DNA of 34,009 bases, taken from assembly GCA_026713545.1 (NCBI GenBank), contig JAPOOG010000078.1, positions 1 through 34,009 of the forward strand, in the 5' to 3' direction. A program made the position numbers and the translations under genes. The notes beneath the pieces were generated by a model. That model saw nothing but the letters and a program-made list of their open reading frames with translations. It searched no databases and had not been told where the DNA came from. The DNA is from Bryobacterales bacterium (GTDB lineage Bacteria > Acidobacteriota > Terriglobia > Bryobacterales > UBA6623). Positions 1 through 7,405 of this stretch are shown one piece after another; the first letter of the stretch is position 1, and every line of letters begins with the position of its first letter.

Positions 1-383
1 GCAAGCACGGCCGCGTCCGCACCGTCCCGATGCCTTCCTGGGCCAAGACGGCGCTCGATGGCTGGGCCACGGCCGCCGGGATCTCCTCGGGGGCCGTGCT
101 GCGGCGTGTGGACAAGGGCGGGCGCGTCGGGTCCGGTTCAATTACGGCGCAGGCGGTCTTCGAGACAGTCGTGGGATATGCGCGTAAGGCCGGGCTGGGC
201 AAGATCACGCCGCATGATTTACGGAGAACCTTCGCCAAGCTCGCCCACCTCGGCCGCGCGCCGCTCGAGCAGATCCAGATTAGCCTCGGCCATGCCTCGA
301 TCCAGACTACGGAGAGGTATCTGGCCTCAAACAGAACCTGCACGATGCGCCTTGTGATCGGTTGGGGTTGGTGGGCTGGGAGG
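1..383 (+). pseudogene. Tyrosine recombinase, C-terminal catalytic part (relic, cut by window start)
   Basis: The reading frame is already open at base 1 and encodes the end of a phage-type integrase. The catalytic signature HDLRRTF lies near 213-233 and the second signature, GHAS followed by TTERYL with the nucleophile Tyr, near 289-321, so the catalytic His and Tyr are kept. Compared with the homologous copy at 6060-7080, one base is missing just after the Tyr codon (about 327-331), so the C-terminal tail is read out of frame and runs into unrelated sequence. The N-terminal part would lie left of the window. Together with the lost tail this suggests a decaying or inactive gene, but the part left of base 1 is unseen. 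It belongs to a family with further relics at 1050, 6060, 19890 and 20835. Confidence 0.8.
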
Positions 384-400
384 GATAGAAGGGCCGAGGA

Positions 401-982
401 TTATCGGCGGCCGCGTCGGTGGATTCCGTTGACCCAGTCCAGGATTATCGTGTAACCGTTCGAGTCGCGCCTGACCCAGCGGCCGTGCCTCTTATCGTCC
501 ACCATGGGCCCTTCCATGACAGTCCCGTCCGCATTGCGCACGACCCAATGGCCCTGCCTGTTGCCGTCTACCATGGGCCCTTCGTGGACGTTCCCGTTCG
601 CGTAGCGCCGCACCCAGTGGCCGTGGTACTTCCCGTTCCGGAGGAGACCCGTATGCTCGTTGACCACGCTTCCGTAGGTCCACTTGAGCGTACCCGGCCC
701 GCTGGCCAGGCCGTCGGTGCACTTGCCACTCCAGGCCGCGGTTTCGCCCTCGCTGAGGTAACTGTTCCAAACGAAGCAGCCGGGATGGCTCTCCAGTTCC
801 AGCCAGCACGCGGCGCATTTTGCCTGTCCCGAGCAACTCGGCTCCTCCGCCCCCGGCCGGAACGGCTGCCCCGTGCAACTTGGTGGCACCTCCGTGCACG
901 GCGGCAACGGCCGCTCAGCCACAGCAGTGGCCGCCACCAGCAGGGCGGCAAGGGTGCCGTTTCTCATCGCTGCCAAGCTCAT
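401..982 (-). CDS. Secreted MORN-type repeat protein
   Basis: 193 aa. The N-terminus (residues 1-22) is a signal peptide with a hydrophobic core and an Ala-rich end; Met6 (start at 967) is an equally good start. A Cys-rich stretch follows (about residues 29-70, eight Cys), suggesting disulfides outside the cytoplasm. The C-terminal half has repeats of the form YANGNVHEGPM / NADGTVMEGPM alternating with GHWVRR / GHWVVR / GRWVRR, typical of MORN-like or antitoxin-YwqK-like repeats. Such repeats act as surface or membrane-facing binding modules; no enzymatic role is implied. It stands alone between mobile-element relics. The exact partner is unknown. Confidence 0.7.
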   Translation of the reverse strand: MSLAAMRNGTLAALLVAATAVAERPLPPCTEVPPSCTGQPFRPGAEEPSCSGQAKCAACWLELESHPGCFVWNSYLSEGETAAWSGKCTDGLASGPGTLKWTYGSVVNEHTGLLRNGKYHGHWVRRYANGNVHEGPMVDGNRQGHWVVRNADGTVMEGPMVDDKRHGRWVRRDSNGYTIILDWVNGIHRRGRR

Positions 983-1049
983 GTCGAGGCCTCCGGCGTG
1001 CTCAGCGCATAATGGTGGTCTGGATCGATCATAGCACTCGGCCGGGGCT

Positions 1050-1112
1050 CGTCCCGAATCTCTCCGGGGAGCTGCGGCGCGTGGACAAGGCCGGGCGGGT
1101 CGGGGACGGCCC
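1050..1112 (+). repeat. Small fragment of the integrase family
   Basis: A stretch of about 42 bases (1071-1112) matches the integrase copy at about 6788-6830, encoding LRRVDKAGRVGDGP; 1050-1070 is a weaker extension. It is an isolated scrap joined on its right to the 3' side of the resolvase relic, so a recombination or deletion junction lies near 1112. Confidence 0.6.
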
Positions 1113-1149
1113 TCTTAGGGTACCGACCAGATTGGTGCAGAAATGCACG

Positions 1150-1612
1150 CTAAGGGCACGGCTTGAGCCCTCGGGTGCTCATGAAGCTGTAGAGAGTCGT
1201 ATGGGAGACGCCGGTGAGCTTGGCGATGGCGGTCTTGGAAACGCCCAGATCGAGGACGCGCCGGATGTTGTCCTCCTTGCCGTTGAGCCGTGAGACGCCC
1301 AACGAGCCTTTCGGGCACCCGAGCTTTCTGCCCGCGGACCTGGCCTTGGCGAGGGCGTCGAGGATGGCGACGATCTGCCCCAGCGACCGACCGAGCCGGG
1401 AGAGTTCGCTGACGATCAAACGGTCGCCGTGCTGCAGGACGTTCATCAGCTCGTCGAGCCAGCGGCGCTTTTCGGAAGTCTGTCCGGAGGCGGTCGCCTC
1501 GATGAAATCGTCGATGCGGAAGTCGTGTTTGCGTGCGTACTCGCAGGATGGCGAGGCACTGGCTGCGCACGTCCTGCTGAGCAGTCGAGACCCTCAAATA
1601 GGCAACGGTTTC
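1150..1612 (-). pseudogene. Serine recombinase (resolvase/invertase), frameshifted
   Basis: On the minus strand the protein starts in one frame with VAYLRVSTAQQDVRSQ, containing the catalytic Ser of the RVST motif. It continues after a single-base shift near 1543-1546 in the next frame with EYARKHDFRIDDFIEATASG, then the conserved DRLIVSELSRLGRS region of the resolvase catalytic domain. The C-terminus (about 1150-1240) is a helix-turn-helix of the Hin/resolvase kind (KTAIAKLTGVSHTTLYSFM). Removing one base would restore a protein of roughly 150-190 aa. No clear in-frame start codon is seen upstream of the Ser motif, so the 5' end may also be damaged. It would have catalysed site-specific DNA inversion or resolution. 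Confidence 0.8.
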
Positions 1613-1852
1613 ACGATCTGACCATGGAATGCGTCGCGTTCCATGCTACTGAACTGTTCGATCAGAACGAGCGTTAGTTTCTTACAGTCTGTGACTGTAT
1701 CCGACCCCGATGTCTACCGGTCCCGCCCGAGTCCGCCCGGTCAGCAATTGACATAACCACCGGTTCTCGGTCTCCTTGCGACCTGCTGCCGGTCCGGGCC
1801 GATCACCTGGCCGACGAGGCGGAACGAGGGCAACGCCTCGCGTCAGCAGGGA

Positions 1853-1914
1853 CGGTTGTGCCTCTTCCATCAGGATGATGGAACTGCTTGTGAGAACCAC
1901 GCTGCCGGCCTCGG
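1853..1914 (-). pseudogene. hicA fragment
   Basis: About 62 bases are nearly identical to the hicA gene at 19479-19539 and encode RQRGSHKQFHHPDGRGTTVP, the core of the HicA double-stranded-RNA-binding-like toxin fold including its functional His (SHKQF). The surrounding sequence gives no start and no continuation. The copy extends two codons further than the one at 19.5 kb, so neither is simply derived from the other as it now stands. Confidence 0.6.
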
Positions 1915-2082
1915 TCAACTGACGGGTGCTGGTGAGCGAATCGAACATCAGACTTGCCTTTGCGTTCGCGGCTCCGGTTCGGTTCCCTTCAGTACAAGCG
2001 GCCCCTGACAGCGGTTCCGGGCGGCGATCTTGCGGCGGACGCTCCGCCCGCCAGCATTCACCACGACAATATACTGCGCAGG

Positions 2083-2658
2083 CGCGGCGCAACGGGTCGT
2101 AGTCCGTGCGCCAGCCCAGGAACGTGCGCCAGTTCGGACGGATGCGAAACGAAGACACGATCGGCGAGCGTTGCGGGCCTGGTCGATGAAAGCGAAGGGC
2201 GTGACGTCGACGGTCGAGCTGAAGACGTTGCGGCTCACGGGAACGAGCGCGCCGCCAAATTCGGGATCGAAATAACGCCGTTGCCAAATCTCGAGGCTGG
2301 CGACTTCGCGGACGCCGCCGGTCGCGGCGTCTTTGGCGTACAGGCGGTTCATGACGGAAATGTCGGCTTCGTTGGTGTTGGTGAGCAGGTCGCGGCCGTC
2401 GAAGCGGATCACCTTGTCGAAGTTGTCGATGTCGTCGACGAAGCGGTAACGGATGCGCGGTTTGATGACATGCTTGACACGGTCCCCGAGCCACTTCGGG
2501 CCCTCGAAGATGCGCTGGGAGCTCGGCGGGGCGATGTCGAGAGAAAACTCGCGGCTGTTGCGATAGAAGTTCATGCCCTGCAGCGAGCCCTGCTCGCGGC
2601 GCTGCCCGTAGGCGGTGTGGCGGATTCCGAAGCTCGGCGCGAATCGGTCACTCCGCCG
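2083..2658 (-). pseudogene. Internal fragment of lptD (partial duplicate of the gene at 30.9-33.2 kb)
   Basis: This stretch matches 31257-31830 inside the intact lptD at well over 90 percent identity by eye, in the same orientation. It encodes the beta-barrel region from FGIRHTAYGQRR to SFRIRPNWRTF. Relative to the intact gene it lacks one A near 2167, which shifts the frame after DQARNA, and has substitutions such as GRR to VSR after ALVP. It has no signal peptide, no N-terminal domain and no C-terminus, so it cannot make a working protein. Confidence 0.88.
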
Positions 2659-2786
2659 TGCGGTTGCACCTGGAGGAAGGCTATAGCTTGAAAGACTTCG
2701 CTGCAGCACCGGAACGCTTCGCCGAAAAACCCACGGAGAAGACTCTCGAAAAGTACCGTCGCCGGCTCGCCCGGCAGTCGAAGTGA
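2652..2786 (+). other. Short coding remnant (IS3 OrfA-like guess)
   Basis: An open stretch of 44 codons ends in TGA at 2784-2786. It begins AVRLHLEEGYSLKDF and ends TLEKYRRRLARQSK. The opening resembles the helix-turn-helix start of IS3-type OrfA proteins, but the recognition helix that should follow is absent, as if the middle were deleted. It abuts the lptD fragment directly, so the left edge is probably a junction. Identity is uncertain. Confidence 0.3.
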
Positions 2787-2860
2787 AAGGACAGGAGCAG
2801 AGACCCTGGAGAGATTCAACTAGCGGCTGCGCCCGAGTCCCGCTACGGTTCACTCTCAGG

Positions 2861-2954
2861 CTAGTTTTTCCTCCGCCTGCCTGCGGATCATTCAAGCTGA
2901 AAACATCCGGTCCGGTGTCGGCGCCGCTTGATCAGGGGGATGTTTCAGGTCAGC
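2861..2954. repeat. ~90 bp inverted-repeat element, copy A
   Basis: This stretch matches 33380-33470. It contains CTGAAAACATCC (2897-2908) facing GGATGTTTCAG (2938-2948), an almost perfect 11-12 bp inverted repeat with a ~29 bp loop containing CGCTTGATCAGG. The left neighbour ends CAGGCTA, the same bases as the right end of the MITE-like element, and copy B likewise sits directly beside a MITE copy. No coding potential is seen. The remaining bases to about 3133 hold no gene. Confidence 0.7.
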
Positions 2955-3133
2955 GTTGCGGCCCCCGACAACATCCTTTATGCGCCGCAAAGGCCAATTC
3001 GACGCTCCACCGGCGCTGCGCTTGACAGCCCCACCCGCCCACGACAGCCCTTTGGGTCAGCTTTGTCCAACTGGACTTGTAGGAGCCGTCGTGCTTAACT
3101 AAGTTGTTCGGACTAAGCTCATGGGGTGATGTC

Positions 3134-3379
3134 ATGCGCACCTTCAACATGCACGAAGCCAAGACCCATCTTTCGCGCCTCGTCGAGGCCGCCGCCAATG
3201 GCGAACCGTTCATCATCGCGCGGGCGGGCAAACCCGTCGTCAAAGTCGTCGCCGTGGAAGCTCCAGGCGCCGGGTCCGTCCGCCGGGTTGGGTTCATGGC
3301 CGGAAAAATCTCGGTGCGCGAGGATTTCGACCGCATGGGTTCCGATGAGATCGAAGCCCTGTTCGAAGGTGCCGATTGA
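3134..3379 (+). CDS. Phd/YefM-family antitoxin
   Basis: 81 aa from ATG 3134, which begins at the conserved MRTFNMHEAKTHLSRLVE; an upstream start at 3104 would add ten residues unlike the family. The N-terminal Phd/YefM fold is recognisable from HEAKTHLSRLVEAA followed by GEPFIIARAGKPVVKVV. The acidic C-terminus (FDRMGSDEIEALFEGAD) would wrap the toxin. The family represses its own operon and neutralises the partner toxin. The stop codon overlaps the toxin start at 3376, so the two are translationally coupled. Confidence 0.9.
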   Translation: MRTFNMHEAKTHLSRLVEAAANGEPFIIARAGKPVVKVVAVEAPGAGSVRRVGFMAGKISVREDFDRMGSDEIEALFEGAD

Positions 3380-3783
3380 ATCTCCTTCTGGACACGCATG
3401 TTCTGCTTTGGGCAGCGGGCGCGTCGCCTCAGTTGCCCGGCGATGTGCGCGCACTGCTGGAAGATCCCGGGAACGAGTTATTCTTCAGCGCCGCCTCGCT
3501 GTGGGAGTTAGCCATCAAGAACGGACTCGGGCGAGAGGAGTTCAGCGTCGACCCGCGACTGCTGCGCCGGGGGTTGCTGGAGAACGCTTATGTGGAACTG
3601 CCCGTGACGGGCGCCCACGCGGCAGCCGTGGATCTGCTTCCGCCCATCCACAAGGATCCGTTTGACCGCATCCTGGTCGCACAGGCCCAGATCGAAGGGA
3701 TCACGCTTTTGACAGCGGACGAAGTCGTCGCGCGCTACCCAGGGCCGATCCGGGCGTTTCGGGGTCACTCCTCCCTGGGTTAG
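3376..3783 (+). CDS. vapC: PIN-domain ribonuclease toxin (VapC-like)
   Basis: 135 aa, starting with TTG at 3376 in ATTGA, overlapping the antitoxin stop; there is no upstream alternative. The PIN-domain acidic residues are present: Asp6 in LLLDTHVLLW, Glu44 in SLWELAIK, Asp97 in DPFDRILVAQA and Asp115 in LLTAD. These bind metal ions for cleavage of RNA (tRNA or rRNA in studied VapC proteins). The combination of a Phd-type antitoxin with this PIN subfamily is common. The gene looks intact. Confidence 0.9.
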   Translation: MNLLLDTHVLLWAAGASPQLPGDVRALLEDPGNELFFSAASLWELAIKNGLGREEFSVDPRLLRRGLLENAYVELPVTGAHAAAVDLLPPIHKDPFDRILVAQAQIEGITLLTADEVVARYPGPIRAFRGHSSLG

Positions 3784-3877
3784 AAATGGCAACGTTGCGA
3801 AGCGTTGCCGGCATCAATCCCGCCGCGGCATCGCCAGCCTTCCAGGAAGGCTCACTGAGTGATGAGGAAACGATGCC

Positions 3878-4060
3878 GTGTTCTTCCATCTCTACGGCGT
3901 CACAGACCGTGATGACATCCGCTGCATCAACTCGACCTTCCCGATTGTCGAACGTGAAGAGAAGGCCGGCTATGGAGGCGTGTATCGAACCTGCGAACCT
4001 TGCCTTGCCTGGCTGAATGCACTGGCGGCGGGGGATCCGGATGCGGAAATTGATCTATAA
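3878..4060 (+). pseudogene. C-terminal remnant, resembles an Eco57I-type DNA methylase tail
   Basis: 60 codons from GTG 3878 to TAA 4058-4060, with an in-frame stop upstream at 3863. The sequence FFHLYGVTDRDDIRCINSTF, then PIVERE and later YRTCEPCLAWLNAL, resembles the conserved tail of large restriction-type N6-adenine methyltransferases, in which ...DDxxYIxxTFPIVxRKDE...YRTKxxIL is usual. This is recognition from memory of the family, not an alignment. The catalytic part is missing, so it would be a dead fragment of an older defence locus. Confidence 0.45.
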
Positions 4061-4156
4061 ATGATGTCTGTTCACGTGAGGACGGAAACGCCTCTTGGAG
4101 ACCTGGCCCGGATCTTTCGCCAGGGGCTAGGAAAAGGGCTGCCTGATGAGGCATAG
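4061..4156 (+). CDS. Short ORF directly after the methylase-like remnant
   Basis: 31 codons beginning ATGATG immediately after the TAA of the preceding ORF, ending TAG 4154-4156. The peptide MMSVHVRTETPLGDLARIFR and onward looks like a genuine protein start, and the zero-gap spacing suggests it was the next gene of an operon, now cut short. No family is recognised. Confidence 0.25.
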   Translation: MMSVHVRTETPLGDLARIFRQGLGKGLPDEA

Positions 4157-4221
4157 AACATCTATGTCCAAAACGTTAGCGCCGCAGAAGACAAGCAGCC
4201 CTGCGGTTACAGAGTGTAGCC

Positions 4222-4338
4222 AATCCAGCCGTCGCTATCGACTTCGAGACCGCCAATCACGACAGGGACAGTGCTTGCGCGGTCGGTTTGGCCGCTGGGC
4301 AGGACGGTCGGATCGTTCGCGAGCGCAGGCGTACTTGA
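4222..4338 (+). pseudogene. N-terminal remnant of a DnaQ-like 3'-5' exonuclease
   Basis: The frame reads NPAVAIDFETANHDRDSACA followed by VGLAAGQDGRIVRERR. This matches the first beta-strands of DEDD exonucleases (Exo I motif DFET, which carries the metal-binding Asp and Glu). The reading frame then enters the MITE-like element at about 4324 and stops at TGA 4336-4338. No start codon is evident in frame upstream of NPAV, so the 5' end is also unclear. The rest of the exonuclease is not found to the right of the element. Confidence 0.5.
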
Positions 4339-4428
4339 ACAGTACATCGAGCACGGCAAGCAAGCGCAACGAAGTCATGGCGGTCGTATCGCGTGCCTCG
4401 GCCGTCGGGTGGTGCGAAATGCAGGCTA
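4324..4428 (+). repeat. MITE-like element, truncated copy 1
   Basis: From GCGCAGGCGTACTTGAACAG to the end GCAGGCTA it follows the right-hand ~105 bp of the complete element at 23361-23543, in the same orientation. It includes the internal hairpin GTACT/AGTAC and the right terminal inverted repeat (GGTGCGAAATGCAGGCTA, one base different). The left part is degenerate or lost. It lies where the exonuclease remnant ends. Confidence 0.75.
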
Positions 4429-4485
4429 GCGCACTGGACCCGTGCCTTGGGCCGGCCGCTGGGCGTGATCGACACGGGAGGCCCA

Positions 4486-4765
4486 TGTAACAAAGGGTCG
4501 TTTTCGGACTTGGAGAACTTCTGTTCGCACGCGCGCTACTACGTCGCGTCGGACCTGCCCAACGGCGGCTACACGCCGGACGACTGGACGATCGAGAAAC
4601 ACCGCGAGACCGACCCGGAGTCGCAGTACCACCGGCTCTTTGCCGAAACCTCGAGTTTGCAGGAGGCGCTCGTTGGCCGCATCGACATAAGGAGACGGCG
4701 CTACGAGTACTCGAGGATCAACATGACGGAATCGAGGACACAGCAGGCTAACTACCTCGCTGTGG
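4486..4765 (+). other. Coding fragment of an unrecognised gene
   Basis: The plus frame from about 4490 to 4765 has strong GC-rich third positions and ordinary protein composition (FSDLENFCSHARYYVASDLP, later DDWTIEKHRETDPESQYHRL, then YEYSRINMTESRTQQANYL). There is no plausible start, and after about 4765 the frame turns into low-complexity Gly/Pro/Arg, so both ends appear lost. Beyond it (4770-4992) the minus strand carries a GTG at 4842 followed by a signal-peptide-like stretch, too uncertain to call. No family is recognised. Confidence 0.35.
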
Positions 4766-4992
4766 AAGGTATCGGCCGTGGCGATGCCACCCGCCAGGGC
4801 GGCGGCGATAATCCAGGCGGTCAACCGAATGCGGGTCAGCACTCCCTCCCCAAGCCCCAGGGCCGCTCACCCCAGGCGCCTGGAGAATACCATCCGGCTG
4901 GGATTGGAAATCGTCGAACGCAAACCGCTCGGCCTCGACGGGCCGCGCGACAGTTTGATGCGCCCAGCGCCTCTACTCGGCCTTGATGTTCT

Positions 4993-5271
4993 CTATTGGT
5001 CTTGGCGCTGGGTTCGGTTGGGCAGAATCTCGGGCCACTGGTCGATGTGCCTGGGGTCGCTCAATATGCCGCTGTGCGTGACGATCGTGACGCTACCTGC
5101 CGTGCACAGTTCGTCACTCCGCGCGCGGTGGAAGCCGCGCAGGGTTTCGCCGTCCGTCCGCCACGCCGGGTGCTTGTCGCGCCACCATGCGAACCTCTGG
5201 ATCAACAGCCCGTTGACGGCCCCTGACCAGTAGCCATCGTCTGGTCGCTCCCCCTCCGCCTTCATTCGCAT
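4993..5271 (-). CDS. Hypothetical protein, 92 aa
   Basis: The protein begins MRMKAEGERPDDGYWSGAVN and is rich in Trp, His, Asp and Arg with no membrane segment or Cys motif. Its composition looks like a real soluble protein rather than a shadow of another frame, and no competing gene is visible on the plus strand. No family is recognised. It may be a complete small gene or the surviving end of a larger one. Confidence 0.4.
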   Translation of the reverse strand: MRMKAEGERPDDGYWSGAVNGLLIQRFAWWRDKHPAWRTDGETLRGFHRARSDELCTAGSVTIVTHSGILSDPRHIDQWPEILPNRTQRQDQ

Positions 5272-5371
5272 CGCTGGAATCGTCTATACCAACGGGGGAT
5301 GATCGCTCCCCGTGACCGTGATCGGCTCAGGACGCTGCTCAAGAATAAGTGCACTCTGGTATGATCACGGT

Positions 5372-5608
5372 ATGAAAACAGCAATCTCACTGCCGGACGA
5401 GCTGTTCCTGTCGGCTAACGAGTTGGCGGAGCGGCAAGGAGTGTCGAGGAGCGAATTGTACGCCACAGCGGTTTCCGAATACCTTGCCAAACACCGTGAC
5501 GAGGATGTGACGGCTAAGCTGAACGAGGTCTTCGCCGATGAATCGAGCGGCCTCAATCCGGCGTTGAGCCCGGCCCAGGCTCGAAGCGTCAGTGCCAGCA
5601 AATGGTAG
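5372..5608 (+). CDS. mazE: MazE/ribbon-helix-helix-type antitoxin
   Basis: 78 aa from ATG 5372. The start MKTAISLPDELFLSANELAE has the beta-strand and helix pattern of a ribbon-helix-helix DNA-binding domain (residues 1-45), followed by a polar C-terminus that would bind the toxin. An upstream start at 5312 is rejected because the RHH domain begins at MKTAIS. A TATGAT (5360-5365) lies just before the start and could be a -10 box, though no good -35 box is seen. The gene overlaps the toxin start by seven bases. Confidence 0.88.
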   Translation: MKTAISLPDELFLSANELAERQGVSRSELYATAVSEYLAKHRDEDVTAKLNEVFADESSGLNPALSPAQARSVSASKW

Positions 5609-5946
5609 TTGCCCGCGGCGAGGTGTGGTGGGCGGACCTGGATGTGCCGCGGGGATCGGAGCCTGGTTTTCGCCACCCCGTTCTCATCGTCCAGGCCGAT
5701 GCTTTCAATCGAAGCAGATTGAGAACAATCCTTGGTGTCATTCTCACGTCGAATACTCGGTTGCTCGACGCTCCCGGCAATGTCCTGCTTCCAGCGGCCA
5801 GCACCGGGCTCCCAAAGGACTCCGTCGCCAACGTCACTCAGATCGTGACTCTCGACAAAGCCTATCTCTCTGACCGGGTGGGGCAAGTTTCCCGAAAACT
5901 CATGGCTCGCGTCGATTTCGGACTCAGACGGGTTCTGGATTTGTAA
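5602..5946 (+). CDS. mazF: MazF/PemK endoribonuclease toxin
   Basis: 114 aa from ATG 5602. Family features are in order: RGEVWWADL with the strand and loop at residues 5-13, RHPVLIVQADAFNRS at 24-38, TSNTRL at 49-54 with the conserved Ser/Thr, PGNV at 58-61, and SVANVTQIVTLDK near 73-85. MazF enzymes cleave single-stranded mRNA at short sequences. Length is normal and no lesion is seen, so this pair is probably functional. Confidence 0.92.
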   Translation: MVVARGEVWWADLDVPRGSEPGFRHPVLIVQADAFNRSRLRTILGVILTSNTRLLDAPGNVLLPAASTGLPKDSVANVTQIVTLDKAYLSDRVGQVSRKLMARVDFGLRRVLDL

Positions 5947-5950
5947 TTCT

Positions 5951-5971
5951 GGGGCGCTAAGGGGGAGCCCC
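5951..5971 (+). terminator. Possible hairpin after mazF
   Basis: GGGGC (5951-5955) pairs with GCCCC (5967-5971) five bases after the mazF stop. There is no T-run, so it is only a candidate terminator or mRNA 3' end stabiliser. Confidence 0.25.
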
Positions 5972-6059
5972 CGCACGTGCAGAGGATAAGAAGCAGTACC
6001 TCACCTTTATTGGACATTCAGTGAATTGGGTAGTCCTGATCTTGTAAGATTAGCTCGGT

Positions 6060-7080
6060 CTCAAGTCCCCCTCTGCCTCTGCGGCCGCCCCGAGTTCTAC
6101 CGCCGCGGGCTGTGCGAGGCCTGCTACAACCGCGGTCGGCGCTCGCGGGCCCGCTTCGGCTGGGGGCAGGGAAAAGGTCTTGGCGCGCGACCACTACCTG
6201 TGCCGTGGCTGCCAAACCTCCGCGCTGGTCCCGGCCTCGCTGGCGCCGCCGGTGGAGCTGGTGCTGGACTCTCTGGCGAGCCCCCACTCCCGCAGTGCGT
6301 ATCACCGGGCGCTGGGGGAGTTCTTCGACTGGTACCCGTCCAACGCCTCCGGCGAAGGCTTTGCCCGGGCTGTCCTGTAGCGCTACCGATCGCACCTCAT
6401 CGAACGAGGTCTCTCGGCCGCCTCGGTCAGCCTCGCTCTCGCCGCCCTGCGCAAGCTCGCTGCAGTGATCCGCGGCGTCCCCGGCGTGCGCCGCACCGGC
6501 GTCCGGACCGGCAACTGGCTGACCCTCCCCCAGGCCCAGCGGCTGCTGGCCGAGCCTGAGCCGGCCACCCTCAAGGGTCTGAGGTATCGGGTTTTACTGG
6601 GGGTGCGGGTTACGGAGGGGGGAGTTGGCGGGGTTGGGGTTTAGCGATGTGGCGCAGTGCGAGGGCCGCTGGGCGATCGTCGATCTCGTCGGCAAGCACG
6701 GCCGCGTCCGCACCGTACCGATGCCCTCCTGGGCCAAGGATGCCCTCGACCGCTGGGCCGCCGCCGCCGGCATCTCCACCGGAGCCGTGCTGCGGCGTGT
6801 GGACAAGGCCGGACGGGTCGGGGACGGTCCGATCACGGCGCAGGCGGTGTTCGAGGCGGTCGCTGGCTATGCCCGTCAGGCCGGGCTCGGCAAGATCACC
6901 CCCCACGACCTGCGGCGTACCTTCGCCAAGCTCGCCCACCTCGGCCGGGCGCCGCTCGAGCAGATCCAGATCTCTCTCGGCCTTGCCTCGATCCAGACCA
7001 CCGAAAGCTGCCTGGGCCTGCGGCAGAACCTCCACGACGCTCCGTGTGACCGATTGGGGTTGGTGGGGTGGGAAAGGTAA
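6060..7080 (+). pseudogene. Tyrosine recombinase with Cys-rich N-terminus, near full-length but decayed
   Basis: The gene can be followed through three frames. The N-terminus has CLCGRPEFYRRGLCEACYNR, then (after an extra A near 6173) LARDHYLCRGC, forming CxC...CxxC...CxxC pairs like a zinc ribbon. The SAM-like core-binding domain follows (SRSAYHRALGEFFDWYP) and is broken by TAG at 6378-6380. A further G insertion near 6600 shifts into LRRGELAGL, the first catalytic Arg box. HDLRRTF is intact near 6904-6925. In the last box the expected GHAS is GLAS and the expected ERYL is ESCL, so both the catalytic His and the nucleophile Tyr are lost. At least two frameshifts, one stop and two catalytic changes make this inactive. 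Confidence 0.88.
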
Positions 7081-7126
7081 GGTTTAGGAATCGTCGTTGT
7101 CGTTGCTCATCCGTCCCGCCAGGACA

Positions 7127-7405
7127 CTAGCCGGCGAGCCGCCGGCCGGTGATCGCTTCCCGCAACCCTTTCAGGGGCGCAATGAACTCGCGTTGTTGAG
7201 CTAGCTCGGAGCGGACCTCCAAGACATCACGGCGCAACCCCGCGATTTCACCTCGAAGCCCCGCAATCTCGCCGCGCAATCCCGCGATTTCACCTCGTTG
7301 CCCCGTAATCTCACGGCGCACAGCCCGCTGGCCGTTCAAGATCAGTCCGCTGAACAAAATCCCCAGCGACAAAATGACCGCTGCAATGATGATCTCATCG
7401 CCCAT
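7127..7405 (-). CDS. Small membrane-anchored coiled-coil protein with perfect heptads
   Basis: 92 aa. A transmembrane helix occupies about residues 5-24 (IIIAAVILSLGILFSGLIL). It is followed by a coiled coil containing near-identical seven-residue units (GEIAGLR three times in a row, flanked by REITGQR and RRDVLEVR), with the repeat visible at DNA level as 21-bp units. The end (LKGLREAITGRR) is basic. Such short anchored coiled coils are of unknown function. The start at 7405 follows a purine-rich stretch (GAGAG) upstream. Repeat number could vary between strains. Confidence 0.65.
   Translation of the reverse strand: MGDEIIIAAVILSLGILFSGLILNGQRAVRREITGQRGEIAGLRGEIAGLRGEIAGLRRDVLEVRSELAQQREFIAPLKGLREAITGRRLAG

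Noticed and set aside
1679..1710. Small palindrome ACAGTC..GACTGT
   Set aside because: Isolated six-base arms without a linked gene or second copy; could be chance.
4426..4842. Minus-strand frame starting with a signal-peptide-like stretch
   Set aside because: After the first ~30 residues it becomes an Arg/Val-rich shadow, and the plus strand at 4490-4765 has better coding character; too uncertain to annotate.
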